The notes beneath the pieces were generated by a model. The model did not search any database and was not told the DNA's origin. It saw only the letters and a program-made list of their open reading frames with translations. The position numbers and the translations under genes were made by a program. Shown one piece after another: positions 46,748 to 60,100 of a stretch of DNA of 64,000 nt. Numbering within the stretch: the stretch's first letter is position 1; each line of letters begins with the position of its first letter. Source of the stretch: Cymodocea nodosa (taxonomy: Eukaryota > Streptophyta > Magnoliopsida > Alismatales > Cymodoceaceae); contig CM072335.1 of assembly GCA_036874045.1 (NCBI GenBank), positions 12,482,001-12,546,000 of the forward strand. The letters are read 5' to 3'.

Positions 46748-48982
46748 TGTTTGGTTTTACCCAGCACGACACTAGAAAACCTGATTGGATCTCCAACAAC
46801 ATACCAAAAAAACTTGGATTTGTTAACTTCTGTTTTTACTTAGTTAATTTATCTTTATGCCTATTCTTTTTCTTTAGAAGTAAACAAACAACCTTTAATA
46901 CAAATTAGATATTAATTCTAATTTGTACTTTAACTGCAAGTGCACAGTGTCTATTGTATTAGCGTGCAAATACAGGTCAATCCCATAGGGAATTGCTTAA
47001 GAATTGAGAAATGTTTCATTTGTTAACAATTAAATTTATATCTTCAATAAGCCCTCCATTGAGTTACAGTTAACTTAACGGACAAAGTTTGTTGAGTTAT
47101 GGTTAACTCAACGGACTAACCTCGTGGACTTAAGTTAACTCCACGAGCCTGTCTTTTCCTTTTAATACTGCTATTTACAGAGGAATTTGGCCAACCATTG
47201 GACGGTTCCACAGATTGTAAATAACATCAATTAAGCTCTTTAATGTTAGTAAACACTGGATTTATCATTAGGCAATACTAACATTCAAATAATTCAAACA
47301 GTAACCATTAAAATCTTTAAGTCTTTTGAACGAACCAATTTCAGTAAACTGTAAAACTAAAACAAACATAAATCAATCACAACACCGACAAAGATAACAT
47401 TAATCACGATACAACACAAACAATACAACACTCAAATACAAAATACAAACACAGATAAGTTATTTTTGGTATTTTTGTTTTAATATGAACATGGAAATGG
47501 GCGAAAGGTGAAATGTAAAGTAATCTCAATCGATAGTAAATACTTCTATCACTACATACGACGCGATTACACCATTGAAAATTAAACCACTTACAATTTT
47601 GTCTCCTTTCCCTATAGAATCGCGAGTCCAGAATTGCAAGATGATCTCCTCTTCAGCATATAGGCATCAACCTGAAGCCAAGGCTAGAAGCTTTACGATC
47701 TCCTGAAATATGAGTCGGCACTTGGTGAAAATGGCTTTCCTTCCCGCGACGCGATCACTCCTTACAGTGGTTGTCAGGCACTGTGTTTGGCTTGGAATCG
47801 ACCCGACATCAGGAAAGTATCCTCATAGACCTTTGATGGTTGGTGATTATGGTGGTTATAGTGGTGGTAATGATGGTTGGTGTGGTACTTCAAGGAATTG
47901 CCAATACTATCTGTAGAAAGCTCGGTGCTCCTCCTTTGTACACATAGGCCATACTCATTGATCACACACCCTTTACTTCTTTTTCTTCTTTTCTTTTATA
48001 TTTCTTTAGTGGTAACTGCTTCTACTTGAATGGTCAGTTGGCTTTCCTTCATTCATATCAACGACGATGATTTCTTCTCCCTTCGACAAGTGAATTCCTG
48101 TGTGATATGTGCGATCGTGGTTTTTCTTTCCAACTGTCCTGCTTCTACAACTGCTACAGTGGCATATTAGAAAATAAATAGTCCGTGGAGTTACAGATAA
48201 CTCAACGGACTTGCTTCGTTGATTTAACTATAAAACACGTGCATAAATTTAACTATCCGATGCTCAGGTGCATTTTGGATACTTACAAACTTAACTATCT
48301 GATGCCTAGATGCATTTCAGATAGTTACAAATAACTCACCGATATATAACTTAAGTAAATCTACCAAATCTCAACACGTGTCAACAATAGTTTAATAATA
48401 AAAGAAACATTTCGGAGAGTTACAAGTCTAACTATCCGATGCTCAGATGAATTTCAGATAGTTATAGATAACTCACCGAAAATCCACTTAAGTCACTTTC
48501 CTAGAACATGACACGTGTCCACAGCTATTTTATAAATAAAAGGATATTTCGGAGAGTTACACATATAACTATCCGATACCCAACTGCAATTTCGGATAGT
48601 TATAGATAACTCACCGAAAGTTCACTTAAGTCATACGTTATGGTTTTGACACATGTACTTCAGGAAATAATAAAATATTCTTTTAAAACATAACTGTTCG
48701 ACAGTTTAAACATAACTATCCGATACATGTTTAGTATGTTAAACATAACTGTCTGAAATATCAGAAAATTTAGATACTTAAGAATTTCACAACCTGCAAC
48801 TTTTTGACAGTTCAGAAATGTACTAAATTAACATTAATTCCCCAAAATTAAGTAAATTCTTTACTTAAAGCTTATAATAGTGCAATTATAACATAATGGC
48901 TTAATTCTCAAATGATAAGCTAAATATTATGCAATTAACCATCATTTAGCCGTTAATAATATGCACTTTTTTATTCTAAACA
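46748..48982 (-). repeat. Gypsy D 3' LTR
   Basis: 2235 bp with TG...CA termini; the polypurine tract follows at 48983-48996 (read on the minus strand). It is closely similar to the other LTR from 61917. Compared with Gypsy A it carries an extra segment near the terminus with CTGATTGGATCTCC. Palindromes lie at 47058-47081, 47090-47113 and 48184-48207. Confidence 0.92.
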
Positions 48983-50776
48983 CTTCCCCCATACCTAAAT
49001 TTTGCTAGTCCCTTAGCAAACTAAGATCTCATTAATTGGTCTTTCTAAAAGTGCTAGAACTAATTCTTTTCTTTTTTTTTCTTCTGTTCAGCATAAGAAC
49101 TAGTATTATCATATAGATATTCTGTATGTTTCAATAATATTGTTTTCTCTTTTCAACCTGCAAATATACTTAGAATATATGCAAATTACATACAAAGTAT
49201 ATCATCATCACATAGGTGTTAATTATATTATCATTTGTTCTTCTTTTCATCATTTGTCATCTTGAATTTTCTAATAAGATTTCTAGAAGAAATTTCAACA
49301 ACATACGAATCAAAGTACAATCCAATTCAATATGATTAAGACAAGTAGAATAAAGAATTGTATCTCCATTAAACAACTTCAAAAGTCAATTCTCGATTCA
49401 TATTTCAGCAATTCTAGATAACAGAAAATATACTCGATTCATAAGATATCTATATTTCACAAAACACTTGTATCTTTTCAGAACAGTATATATATATATA
49501 TTTTTATACTTTAAAAGTTAATTTGACAAGCTTGAATCATACAGGAGCTTTCTAATGTACCCATGTAACGAGCTTTCAGTCAACAATCCCAGATCTGATT
49601 AGGATCTTAGGTTGCCAGATTTCAAGAGTCCTTTTTCAAGTCAACAATCCTTGCATACCTATCTACTCAAGTACAAAAGGCTTGTGATCAAACAAGTCAA
49701 TAAACTCTCAAAGTTTTTTTTTTTTTCAAAATACAAAAACAAAACAAAACATTAATCACATACTATATATGTATGTATTTCATTAATACAGATGTAGTAA
49801 AACACCAATCTCATATAGTCCTTCTTCTATCATTTACTGAAAATATGAATCCATAACAATAGGCTCATACTTTTTCTGTAGTTTAATAAGATCTACACAT
49901 AAATCATTCTACAAGTTCAATCAGTCAAATTAAATGTATCTTTAATTATATGTGTTTCATTTAATCTAGAATTCACATCTCAGCACCTTCAGGACTTCAG
50001 ATAATTTTTTTCATTAAGCATTCTGATTTCATTTTAAAATCGTGAAACTGTTAAACTTAAGAAATTTAGAAAAAACATAAGATACTATATCTAGATTTAC
50101 ATAAATAGTAAATTCTATAGCATCTTATATAGCCTTCTAAATATAACATTCAAGCAGTTACAGTTTATAAAAATTTTATAGTTTCAATTATCGAATAGTT
50201 ACAACAAGTTCATAAAAATTTTCAATTTCCACAAAACTTTGCAGTACCATTTTAATCCCTTTAATTAACAAACTTACATGGATGTTACTTTAATTACCTC
50301 CCCCCCATACCTACATTTTGCATTGTCCTCAATGTAAAAGATTTGACAATAAATATAGTAATTGTAGCAAGCATGAATACAGTTTCATTAATTTAGCACT
50401 TAACTCAACGAATGAGTTTAAATCTAAATTTAGGATAAGTAATCAGTTACATACCTTATTTCGTTTGTATCTCCTTCTGCATATTCTGATTTTTGATTCT
50501 GAAAAACTTTTCATTCACAGATAAAAGCAGAATATAAAACAAAATAACATTTAACAGATATTAATAAATTAGTGTCTTGTGTGGAACCTAGGCTTCTATG
50601 CTTCTAGTGGCTCACAAGCAAGTCAGTTGGTTTCCCAAGACAGATACCAACAAATTGGATTGATATTTTGTTTTTTTTTCTTTTATAAAATAAAATGAAA
50701 ACTATATTTTTTTTCTCTTTTTTTTTTTTTTAAAATAAATGCAGAATACACACAACATTAAACACACAAAATCAGA
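48983..50776 (-). repeat. 3' module of Gypsy D
   Basis: Noncoding counterpart of 34439-36203, with the conserved core at 49515-49708 and the internal polypurine tract at 50296-50312. No gene is supported. Confidence 0.8.
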
Positions 50777-51913
50777 TTAAGAACATGATTGAAAAGTAGA
50801 AACAAATGGAATAAATGTGTCAATCCAAGCAAACTTTTTAGGCATAATTCTTCTTGCTATTAATTCTATTTTAATGCAGTTCTTGTTCCTTCTTAATTTG
50901 TAAACATGTAATATATTATAAATTCCAAATACAAGTGTATTACCATTAATGATATGAAATGCAGAAAGGGATCCTTTTCGATTCCAAGGTAATGTAACAG
51001 TTTCTATTTCTACATCTATTTCAATATATTCCTCTTCTCACTTCCATTCATTTATGTCTTTCATAATCTATATTTGAAATTTCATCAGTTCATCCCACCA
51101 TCTTATCAGACATAAAGTAGGATCATCATATTCATTATACCACATTCCTATTTGAATCTTATCAAATTTTGTAAATGGTGGTTTAGCTATTTCTCTCGAT
51201 ATAAGTAAAATTTCTATATATTCATCATAACTGTCTATGCTCACTATGTATAAATCAGATCCAAATGCTATTGATATATCTGTGACTAGATATACATATC
51301 CATCAAGTATGACATGCATGTTGTTAATTAATGATTTATGTCCTAGGTATATCATAATATTTTCAGTCTAAGATCTATTCAGAAAATTATACACATTTAA
51401 ACGTAAATCTTCACCCCAATTTCCTATAGGTCTCCAATAATATAATTTTTCAGGAATTGTAGAATTTTTATCAGAAAATATTAAAGCTAATCCACAATTT
51501 ATAGTTGGTACTTCATATCTATTAGGTCTTCCTATATACCATTCTTCTCTTGTTATAAGATTTATTATCAAAATATTAGGTAATAAACTTGCATACCTTG
51601 GTCTAGTCTTGTATAAGATCAATCCTTTATCTATCCCCATAATATGATCTATTCCTTGTAATGTATTGGGTGGAATTCCAATAGTTTCTTCCATAGTCAG
51701 ATATTCATGGTTAATTGAACTACGATTAAATGACCTCCATATGAATCCACCTCTAATCTTAGTCATTTTTATAGCTTGTAGTCTCTGAAAATATTTTTCT
51801 TCAATACAGTCTTTAATTTCCTTTGATACACAACACAGCCTGCATAGATCTTTAGCTGACAAGTTACTCAGTATTTCACTTAGTGCATCCAACGGTAATT
51901 GCATCAATTCCAT
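50777..51913 (-). pseudogene. Captured F-box/FBA gene (Gypsy D)
   Basis: A single 378-codon frame from ATG 51913 to TAA 50777-50779. F-box at residues about 4-40 (LPLDALSEILSNLSAKDLCR, CCVSKEIKDC), then FBA-type blocks ITREEWYIGRPNRYE, INCGLALIFSDKN and LVFGIYNILHVYKLRRN. F-box proteins recruit substrates to SCF E3 ligases through SKP1; FBA regions usually bind the substrate. Only three stops break it, all at Trp codons (NRSW to TAG at about 51370, FQIW to TAG at about 51070, EWKW to TGA near 51030), and all are G-to-A changes. There is no frameshift, so it was probably intact at insertion. The acceptor TATACAG just before the ATG region is conserved with Gypsy B. Confidence 0.87.
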
Positions 51914-52100
51914 TTGTCGATTCTGTATAACACAAACAAAAATTTAGTAGAGACAAAAATTAACATAACTACTGCACACCCTCGTGGAATTAAGGCATAA
52001 CTCAACGAACTTAGTTCGTTGAGTTAAGGACTAACTCTATGATACTATTAACTATAAATAAAAACATATATATACAGATAGTTGCTTCAGATATGCTGCT

Positions 52101-53673
52101 TCATTCAACTACCCTCTCAGAAGAGGTATCAATTTCATTAACAATTCTATTAATAGGGTTAGGTATTGCTTGTATTGGCAATCCTCCAGTAGGTCTAACT
52201 TTCATTGGTTCCTTCTGTCTTAGTGGTATATTTCTATTTTGATTTTGAATTGCAGCATTTCCAAATACAAAATCTAGACGATTGTTTAATTATTGGATTA
52301 TCTTTTCTAATTTCTCTATTCTAGATCCTTGTTCAATTAATAATTCATAACTTATATTCTTCTCATTTACATTTTCTCCTCCCTGGAAATTGTTGTTTCT
52401 CCAAGATAAATTCGGGTGATTTCTCTAATTAGGATTATAAGAATTTCCTAAGTTATCTCTCTGGTTTCTAGCATAAATAATATCTAAATCATTTATGTTT
52501 GCATTCTTTTCTGCTAGTTTTTGATTTAATGATAACTCTTCTATTTTCTTTGTTAATTCAGTTAATTTCACTTCAAGCATAGTACTTGAATCTATTTCAT
52601 GCATTCCTCTTGGCAATATTTTTTTATCTACAATAGCTTCAGCTGAGTTTTCCCACTGTGCAGTTCTTTTTGCAATGTTTTCTAAATATGCCCATGCTTC
52701 TTCACTACAAAGTTTCAGAAATCCATTTTGACAAGTAGATTCTAATAAAGATTTCATTAAAACATCTATGCCTTCATAAATTATACCTATTAATTGTGCT
52801 TTACTCATTGCATGGTGTGGACATTGAGTCAGTAAATTTTTAAATCTTTCAAAATATTTCTAGAATGATTCACCCTGTTTTTGGCTACACATTAATATTT
52901 CTTTTTTCTTTTTAATCGTTTGATGTGTTGGATAATATTTTTTCAAAAAAATAGAGCAAAATTCAGTCCATGTAGAAATTTAATCAAGCGATAGAGTATA
53001 TAACCATCTCTTAGCTGTGTCTTTTAAAGAAAAAAGGGATATATCTAAGTTTAATAGCATCTATACTCATGTTTGGCATTTTCATCATTTGACAAACTTT
53101 GTTAAATTCTCTAAGAAAATAATAGGTATCCTCTCTTTCTAATCCATGAAAATGTGGCAATTGACTTATATAATTAGATTTCAATTCAAACCTATCTCCC
53201 TCAAAGTTTGGCAATCGAATACATGAAGGTTCATCAACTAATTCAGGATACAGAATTTCTCCTAATGGTTTTTCTACTAGAGCAGCCATTTCTACATTCT
53301 CTTTTAAAGAAAGGTTAGCTACACCCCAAAGAATTTCGTTAAAGTCCAATTCAGAAAATGTTTCAGTACTCCTCTACGATGAAAATTCCTAGGTAGGTGT
53401 TCTTACTAATCGTTTAGTGCTTAGAAAACGAGTCCATGTGCTCATAAATAAATAACAAATGATTAATTACATACCAGTCTGAAGCTTTCCATTCAATAAA
53501 TATTTGTTGACAGACGAAGTCAAATCAGCTGCTTCTCCTTCGAGTTCCTCCAATGCATTCTCCTTTCTTTTAAAAGTGCTAGTAACTCGTAAATAACATT
53601 CTATTTTATATATATAATGAACATCCATAAAGTGAATAAATCTCGTTGCAAGACACGTTCTTACAACGTGCAT
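52101..53673 (-). pseudogene. gag: Capsid gag ORF (Gypsy D)
   Basis: Counterpart of 31542-33114. Exon 1 starts at ATG 53673 (MHVVRTCLATRFIHF) and has a one-base loss before the donor. The 103-bp-type intron keeps its GTATGT donor and AG acceptor. Exon 2 has FELKSNYISQLPHFHGLERE, then damage in the AKRWLY region, then an open stretch (52808-52425) with AKRTAQWENSAEA and YNPN. It retains CAG where Gypsy B has TAG at two sites. There is no CCHC knuckle in this ORF. Confidence 0.78.
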
Positions 53674-54392
53674 CGTGGTTTCTGTTTTTATGGGTACGTG
53701 TACCACTATTAATTTCAAATTTTGGTAACCGCTAAACCGACGAAGTTTCGTTCGTGGTTAAAAGAATAACTGTTCTGCTTAATCTACGAACTAATCTCGT
53801 TGAATTACAGATAACTCAACGGAACATAGTCAGTTACTGTTGCTAACTCCACAGATTAACTTCGTTGAGTTACAGATAACTCAACGGAGTGACCTTATAT
53901 TATATTACTGACCTTGTGGAGTTACATTTAACTCAACAAACTTACTTCGTTGAGTTAACACTTAGCAACCTCTAAGTTTACTTCTCGTAAGTACCTCTCT
54001 GCTTTTTTTTCTTTTCATTCTGGTAACTGAAATAAAGTTAAATCTATGTCATTAATGCATCATTCTAATCAAAATTTGTTTAAATCTGAACATTATATAA
54101 TTATTTAACTTGCAGGTCATTTTATGTTATGCAGAATTTACATTTTACCTTGCAACATGCAGAAATTTTCAAGCATCTATCCTGTCATTCAGTAAATTGT
54201 AAATCTGTTAAACATTCATTCATAAAGTTCCACAAATTATATAGCATTCAATAAATTCCATTCATTTTACATTCAAAACACATATGAAAAGTACATCTGA
54301 AAAATTTATATTCATTAATAAGAATCAATTTACATTACAAGTACATCATACAATTTTCATACAATTCTATACAAGTAGACGAACAATACAAT
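53674..54392 (-). repeat. Inter-ORF spacer with palindromes (Gypsy D)
   Basis: Noncoding; palindromes at 53798-53821 and 53863-53886 with CAGA centres (TCTG on the element strand). It matches 30825-31541. Confidence 0.7.
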
Positions 54393-56585
54393 TTAGTCTC
54401 TATTCCTAAGTTCATCTACTTCCTTCTGGAGTTTTTCTAATTGAAGTTCTAATTGATTAATTCTCTCTACAGCTCCTGTAATTCCTCCAAAAGGTACAAC
54501 TATCTCTACAGCTACAAAATTTTTGTATTCTTTCACTGAAATGGTTCTTGATCTAATCTTTTTTTATGCCCATTTCGTGAAATCAATACAATCCACCATC
54601 AGTAGTGGAATCAAATCTCCATAAAATAATTTCTTCTTCACTGTTCTCAGCTTGGAGATAAAAACTGTAGTCCAATTGATTTGAATTCTATTTACAACTG
54701 CAAACGTGGCCTATTTGACAAATTGACTCAATTCTATGTCATGGCCTTATCGTTGATAGACATTGTTAATCAAAATGTTGGCTACCATGTGTGTTTTACC
54801 ATTTAAATGCTTCAGTCTGTTTAATAAAGGCACACCAAGATTGATAGCCAAACTGTCCTTGATTTCTTGTTCTGTCCATCCAACAGTAGTTGTACTTTCC
54901 AAAATTTCCTACCATTCATTCTTTAATCCAAAAATGTTGTAGAGAAGCTCTAGTGTTATCTGTACATCAGCTTCCTCCACGTTGGAAATTAATTTTCCTT
55001 CTTCTTCTCTCAAATTTGCATAAAAACAGGGCACTAGATTCTCATATACTGCATGCCCTCCTTCTTGAGAAATAAAATTCAGTAGACCTTGGAATTCAAA
55101 TAATTCTTTGATTTCTTGCATTCCATCCCAATTTACTGGTCTACTGTAAATAATATCATAACCCCTAATCTCTTGATATTTATTATAAGCTTCCTAACTC
55201 CAAAAATGTACTTCATTCAGAACTATTGCTTCAGTCGGGTCAGGAATGTTACTTTGTTGTTCCAGAGGGGTTTGTTCTTGATCTTCCTCTACCATAGGCT
55301 GCACTTGAACATTCTCTACAGATTCCTGAATTTTTGCTTCGACTTCTGTCTGTGGTAGTGAGCTAGCAGAACTCTCCACTCTGTCTTGAATTCTTTCCAT
55401 AAATTGCTAAAGAGTTTCTTGCTCTTCAGTGGAATCTGCAAAGTCATTTTTGTCCAAATGGCTTCTTTCAGCTTCTTCTTCATTTTCTTCTTCCTCCTAA
55501 CTACCAATCTGCTCTGTCACTGTTCTTTCTGATTCTATGGCAGATTGGGATGGAGTCACGGGCAATTCAGTTTCTGCCCTAATTTCTATTCTTTCTTCTT
55601 GTACAGGCTGTAGACTAATTTCAGCCTATTTTTCTTCTTCTCTTTGCTCCTACTCCTCCTCAGAATCAGATAGCATATTTATAAAAATTGGCTCCACAAG
55701 CCCTGTTGAAATTGGTACCTCAGATTTAATCTCTTTTTGATAGTCAGGCACTATCTCTTTTCCTTTCCTTTTTCTGATTAATTGTGCTTGTTCTTCCTCT
55801 TCATCATCTAAGATTAAATCTAAAAAAATAGGCTTTGCAAGCCTTCAAGCCACAAGTACTGGCTCTTCCTATTTAATTCTCTCTATAATTATTGGTCTTG
55901 AAGGACTAGCCTCAACTTCTCTTGCAACACTTGATTTAGTTGCTACCTGATGCTGTTCAACCTTAATTTTGTATTAGGCCCTCAACTTTTCTTCGGCCCT
56001 TCTTTTCTTAATAGCATCATATAAAATGTGCCTTAGTTGTAGCTATTTCTTCGTTATCACCTTGGTCTCTTGCTGCTTTGACCAAGCTAGTAAACTCTTT
56101 CTCTTCTTCATCAGTTCTCGGCTAAGCAAATGCTACTCGTGGCAATGGCTCTATTGGCTGAACTGGAGGTCCTAACTGTTGTTCCTCAGGAACAGGTCTT
56201 TCAGCAGTTGGTTCTTCCTGTTCTCCTGCTTGTTGCTGCTGCCATATTTCCCAACTTCCACGACCAATAATGCGCCTTTTAACCATAATCTGGCCTTGCG
56301 TTGGATTAGCTCTAAGGCTACTTCATTGTTCGGCCTGATTTTTCTTTCTTTACTAACTACAATTTCTATTGCTACTCTAATTCGTGTCTCCATTATCTAG
56401 GGTATTTGTATACCACAATCTACTAACATTCTTCTTAATCTAAAAAGTTCAGATTCTACCTTTTGTAACTCTTTTTCTCTTGTCGTATTCCGAATCTTTT
56501 GCCGCATATGCCATTCTTCTGATTCCTTCAGAAACTGTGCTGTGTCAACTGCATCTTCCCAGAATTCAAGTGTCATCTTCCTCAT
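54393..56585 (-). pseudogene. Large acidic env-position ORF (Gypsy D)
   Basis: Counterpart of 28605-30824: ATG at 56585 (MRKMTLEFWEDAVDTAQFL), coiled-coil-prone start, Glu-rich middle with both SUMO-interacting-like strings retained (PIFLDLILDDEEE and PIFINMLSDSEEE in broken frames), the NLVPCFYANLREEE and ITLELLYNIFGLK domain, and a C-terminus near ELRNRD. Several frameshifts and stops break it. Retention of the same strings in two damaged copies suggests they were under selection before decay. Confidence 0.68.
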
Positions 56586-56659
56586 CGTGGAGTTACACAA
56601 CAGCACGAAATCGCTCTGATTTCTACTATTCTAGATTCTAAATGATTTGCTGGATAATC

Positions 56660-56705
56660 CCCCTAAAACCCTAGGTTTTAGTTTAAATAAGCCCAAAGTT
56701 TAGGC
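56660..56705 (-). promoter_or_regulatory. Telo-box/site-II-like promoter of the env-position ORF (Gypsy D)
   Basis: On the minus strand TGGGCTTATTTAAAC is followed by AAAACCTAGGGTTTTAGGG. These contain a site-II-like TGGGCT, a TATA-like TTATTTAAA and a telo-box (AAACCCTA on the other strand), about 75-120 bp before the ATG. Activity is inferred from motif content only. Confidence 0.42.
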
Positions 56706-56719
56706 GGGTAATTGGGTCA

Positions 56720-57143
56720 TTTCCCAAACCAACTATTGCTCTCTCATCCGTAGTCTTAGCTACAGTACTCCATTGAGTTACAGTTAACTCATCGGAATAA
56801 GCTCGTTGACTAACTCAAGACTCAACGGAGTAAGCTCATTGAGTTAAGCGTAACTCAACGGACTTCCCGTACAAGCAAATATAATAATAAAAATACTTAA
56901 GATAATAGTTTTTCTGTTTTTTTACCAATTTAAACGATACTATGTTTCGGTCAAACCTAATTTTTTTTCCAATTGAACTGATACTATGTTTCAGTAAAAC
57001 CAATATTTTTTTTTTTCTGAAAATTAATATACATATTTTTTATGTTCCGATCATACCGATGAATCCAATCGGTTGAACCTCAACGATTTTTATATTTTAT
57101 ATATATATATTTTTTTTTTATAAACATAAAAACTGATTTCTTA
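56720..57143 (-). repeat. Spacer X of Gypsy D
   Basis: Counterpart of 28006-28500, with ATACTATG/GGTTTTAC hairpin repeats in reverse and palindromes at 56771-56794 and near 56838-56861. Noncoding. Confidence 0.72.
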
Positions 57144-60100
57144 CTAAGTAAAGCTCGAGTAGTCCTCTACTCTGACTTCTTCTATAATTCCAAAGGAGCT
57201 TTTTGGTGTTTTCAGAATAGGTTTAAGTCTTTGTCCATTTACTTTAAATATATTCTGATTTTTAGGATTTTCTATTTCAATAGCTCCATAAGGGTAAATA
57301 TTTCGAACTATGTAAGGTCCTGCCCATCTAGATCTTAATTTTCCTGGATGGTTATGGAGTCTAGCCATATAGAGATATACTTCTTGTCCTATTTCAAAGC
57401 TTTTTGAAATAATTTTTCTATTATGCTAGAATTTCATTTTCTCTTACAGTCTTCGAATAAGCTTCATTTCTAAATTCTTCTAATTCAATTAATTGCATTT
57501 TTCTATTTTTAGTAGCTTGATTTAAATTAGTGTTCAGAGTTTTTAATGCCCAATAAGCTTTACGTTCTATTTCAACTGGTAAATGACAATTTTTTCCATA
57601 TACTAGCCTAAAAGGTGTCATACTTAAGCTTATTTTATAAGCAGTTTTATAAGCCCAAAGTGCATCTATCAATCTATTAGCCCAATCTGTTCTAGTAGGA
57701 TTTACTACATTTTCTAAGATTAATTTAATTTGTTTGTTTGCACTTTCTACTTGTCCACTTGTTTGCGGATGATATGATGTTGCAATTTTGTGGTTTACTT
57801 CATATTTCTTCATTAAGGCTTCAAAACTTCTATTACAGAAATGAGTTCCATTATCACTGATAATAGCTTTAGGTATTCCAAATCTGGCAAATATATTGGT
57901 TCTTATAAATTGTATTACCACTTTGTTGTCATTGGTTTTTGTAGGAATAACTTCTATCCACTTAGATACATAATCCACCCCCAACAATATGTAATTAAAT
58001 TGATTAGACATAGGAAATTGACCCATAAAATCTATTCCCCACACATCAAATATTTCAAACTCAACAATAAGATTAAGAGGCATCATATTCCTCTTTGATA
58101 TTCATCCTATTTGTTGACATCTTAAACAACTTAAGCAATATTTATGAGCATCTTTGAATAGTGTTGGCCAATAAAATCCACATTGCAGAATTTTTACAGT
58201 AGTTTTCCCTGAACCAAAATGCCCTCTACAAGTTTGGTCATGACAGAAAGACAATATGCTCGGATATTCAGTTTCTGGAACACACCTCCTTAAAACCAGA
58301 TCAAGACATTTCTTAAATAAGTATGGGTCTTCCCAATAGTAATATTTTACTCTAGAGAAAAATAATTTCTTATCCTGTTTATTCCAATCATTAGGTGTTA
58401 AACCAGTAACTAAATAATTAACTATGTCTGCATACCAAGGTATTGTGTTGATGGTCATTAATTGTTCATCAGGAAAATTATCCTTAATTTCAATATTTGA
58501 TTTTTCTATTTGTAATCTTGATAAATGATCTGTTACTACATTCTCACAACCTTTTTTATCTTTAATTTCTAGATCAAAGTCTTGTAATAATAATATCCAT
58601 CGGATCAATCTAGGCTTAGTTTCTTTTTTCTTTATTAAATGTTTTAGAGCTAAATGATCCGTGTATACTATTACTTTAGCTCCAATCATATATGATCTAA
58701 ACTTTTCTAAGGCAAACATAATAGCTAATAATTCTTTTTCAGTAGTTGTGTAATTAACTTGAGTATCATTTAAGGTTTTGCTTGCATAATGAATCACTCT
58801 AGGCGATTTTTCTATCTTCTGTCCCAACACTGCTCCTATAGCAAAATCAGATGCATCACACATTAATTCAAATGGATGGCTCCAATCAGGTGCTTGAATT
58901 ATAGGAGTTGAAATTAAGCTAGTTTTAAGTCTAAAAAATGCTTCCTTGCAATTTTTATCAAAGTTAAATGAAACATCTTTTAATAGATTAGTTAAAGGTC
59001 TAGCTATCTTGCTAAAATCATTAATAAATCTTCTATAAAAACCAGCATGTCCTAGAAATGATCTAATATCTTTTACTGATTTAGGTTCTAGTAGATTAGA
59101 AATTACTTCTATTTTAGCTTTATCTACTTCCAACCATTTCTTAGAAACAACATGCCCTAAGACTATTCCTTGTTTAACCATGAAGTGACATTTTTCCCAA
59201 TTTAAAACCAGATTTTTTTCCACACAGCGTTTTAATATTTAGTCTAAATTTTTTAAACAGACTTCATATGAGTTGCCAGATAAAGTAAAATCATCCATAA
59301 ATATTTCTAAAAAATCTTCAGTCATTCTAGTAAATATGCCTTGCATACACCTTTGAAAGGTAGCTGGTGCATTGCATAATCTGAATGACATTCTCTTAAA
59401 AGCATAAGTTCCATTAGGACAGGTGAAAGTTGTTTTCTCTTGATCCTCTAATGCTACTGGAATTTGATTATAACCTGAATACTCATCTAGGAAATGAAAA
59501 TATTCTTTCCCTGCTAATCTTTCCAACATCTGATCTATAAAAGGTAAGTGAAAATGATATTTCCTAGTCACAACATTCAGCTTTCTATAGTCTATACATA
59601 CTCTCTAGCCTGATTGAATTCTAGTAGGTATCAAGTCTTGACTTTCATTCCTAATAACTGTTAATCCTGATTTCTTGGGAACTACATGGATTGGGCTAAC
59701 CCACGAGCTATCAGAAATCGGATAAATTATGTCATTATCTAACCATTTCACTATTTCCTTCCTGACTACTTCTTTAAGATTTGGATTTAATCTCCTCTCA
59801 GGAATTCTAACAGGTTTAGCATTCTCTTCTAAATATATGTGGTGACAGCATAAAGTTGAACTTAACCCTTTTATATCAGTTATAGTCCATCCTATTGCTT
59901 CTTTATAACTTTTTACTACATCTTTTAATTTAGCTATTTGATCCTCTTTTAAATCTGAAGCAATAATGATTGGACAGGTTTGTTTCTCTTCCAGAAATAT
60001 ATAGGCTAATTCAGGAGGTAAAGGTTTTAATTCTAAATGTTGCCCATCAGAAGTTAGAGCTCCTAATTGAACATCATCATTTTCTAAATTAATTTCTTCC

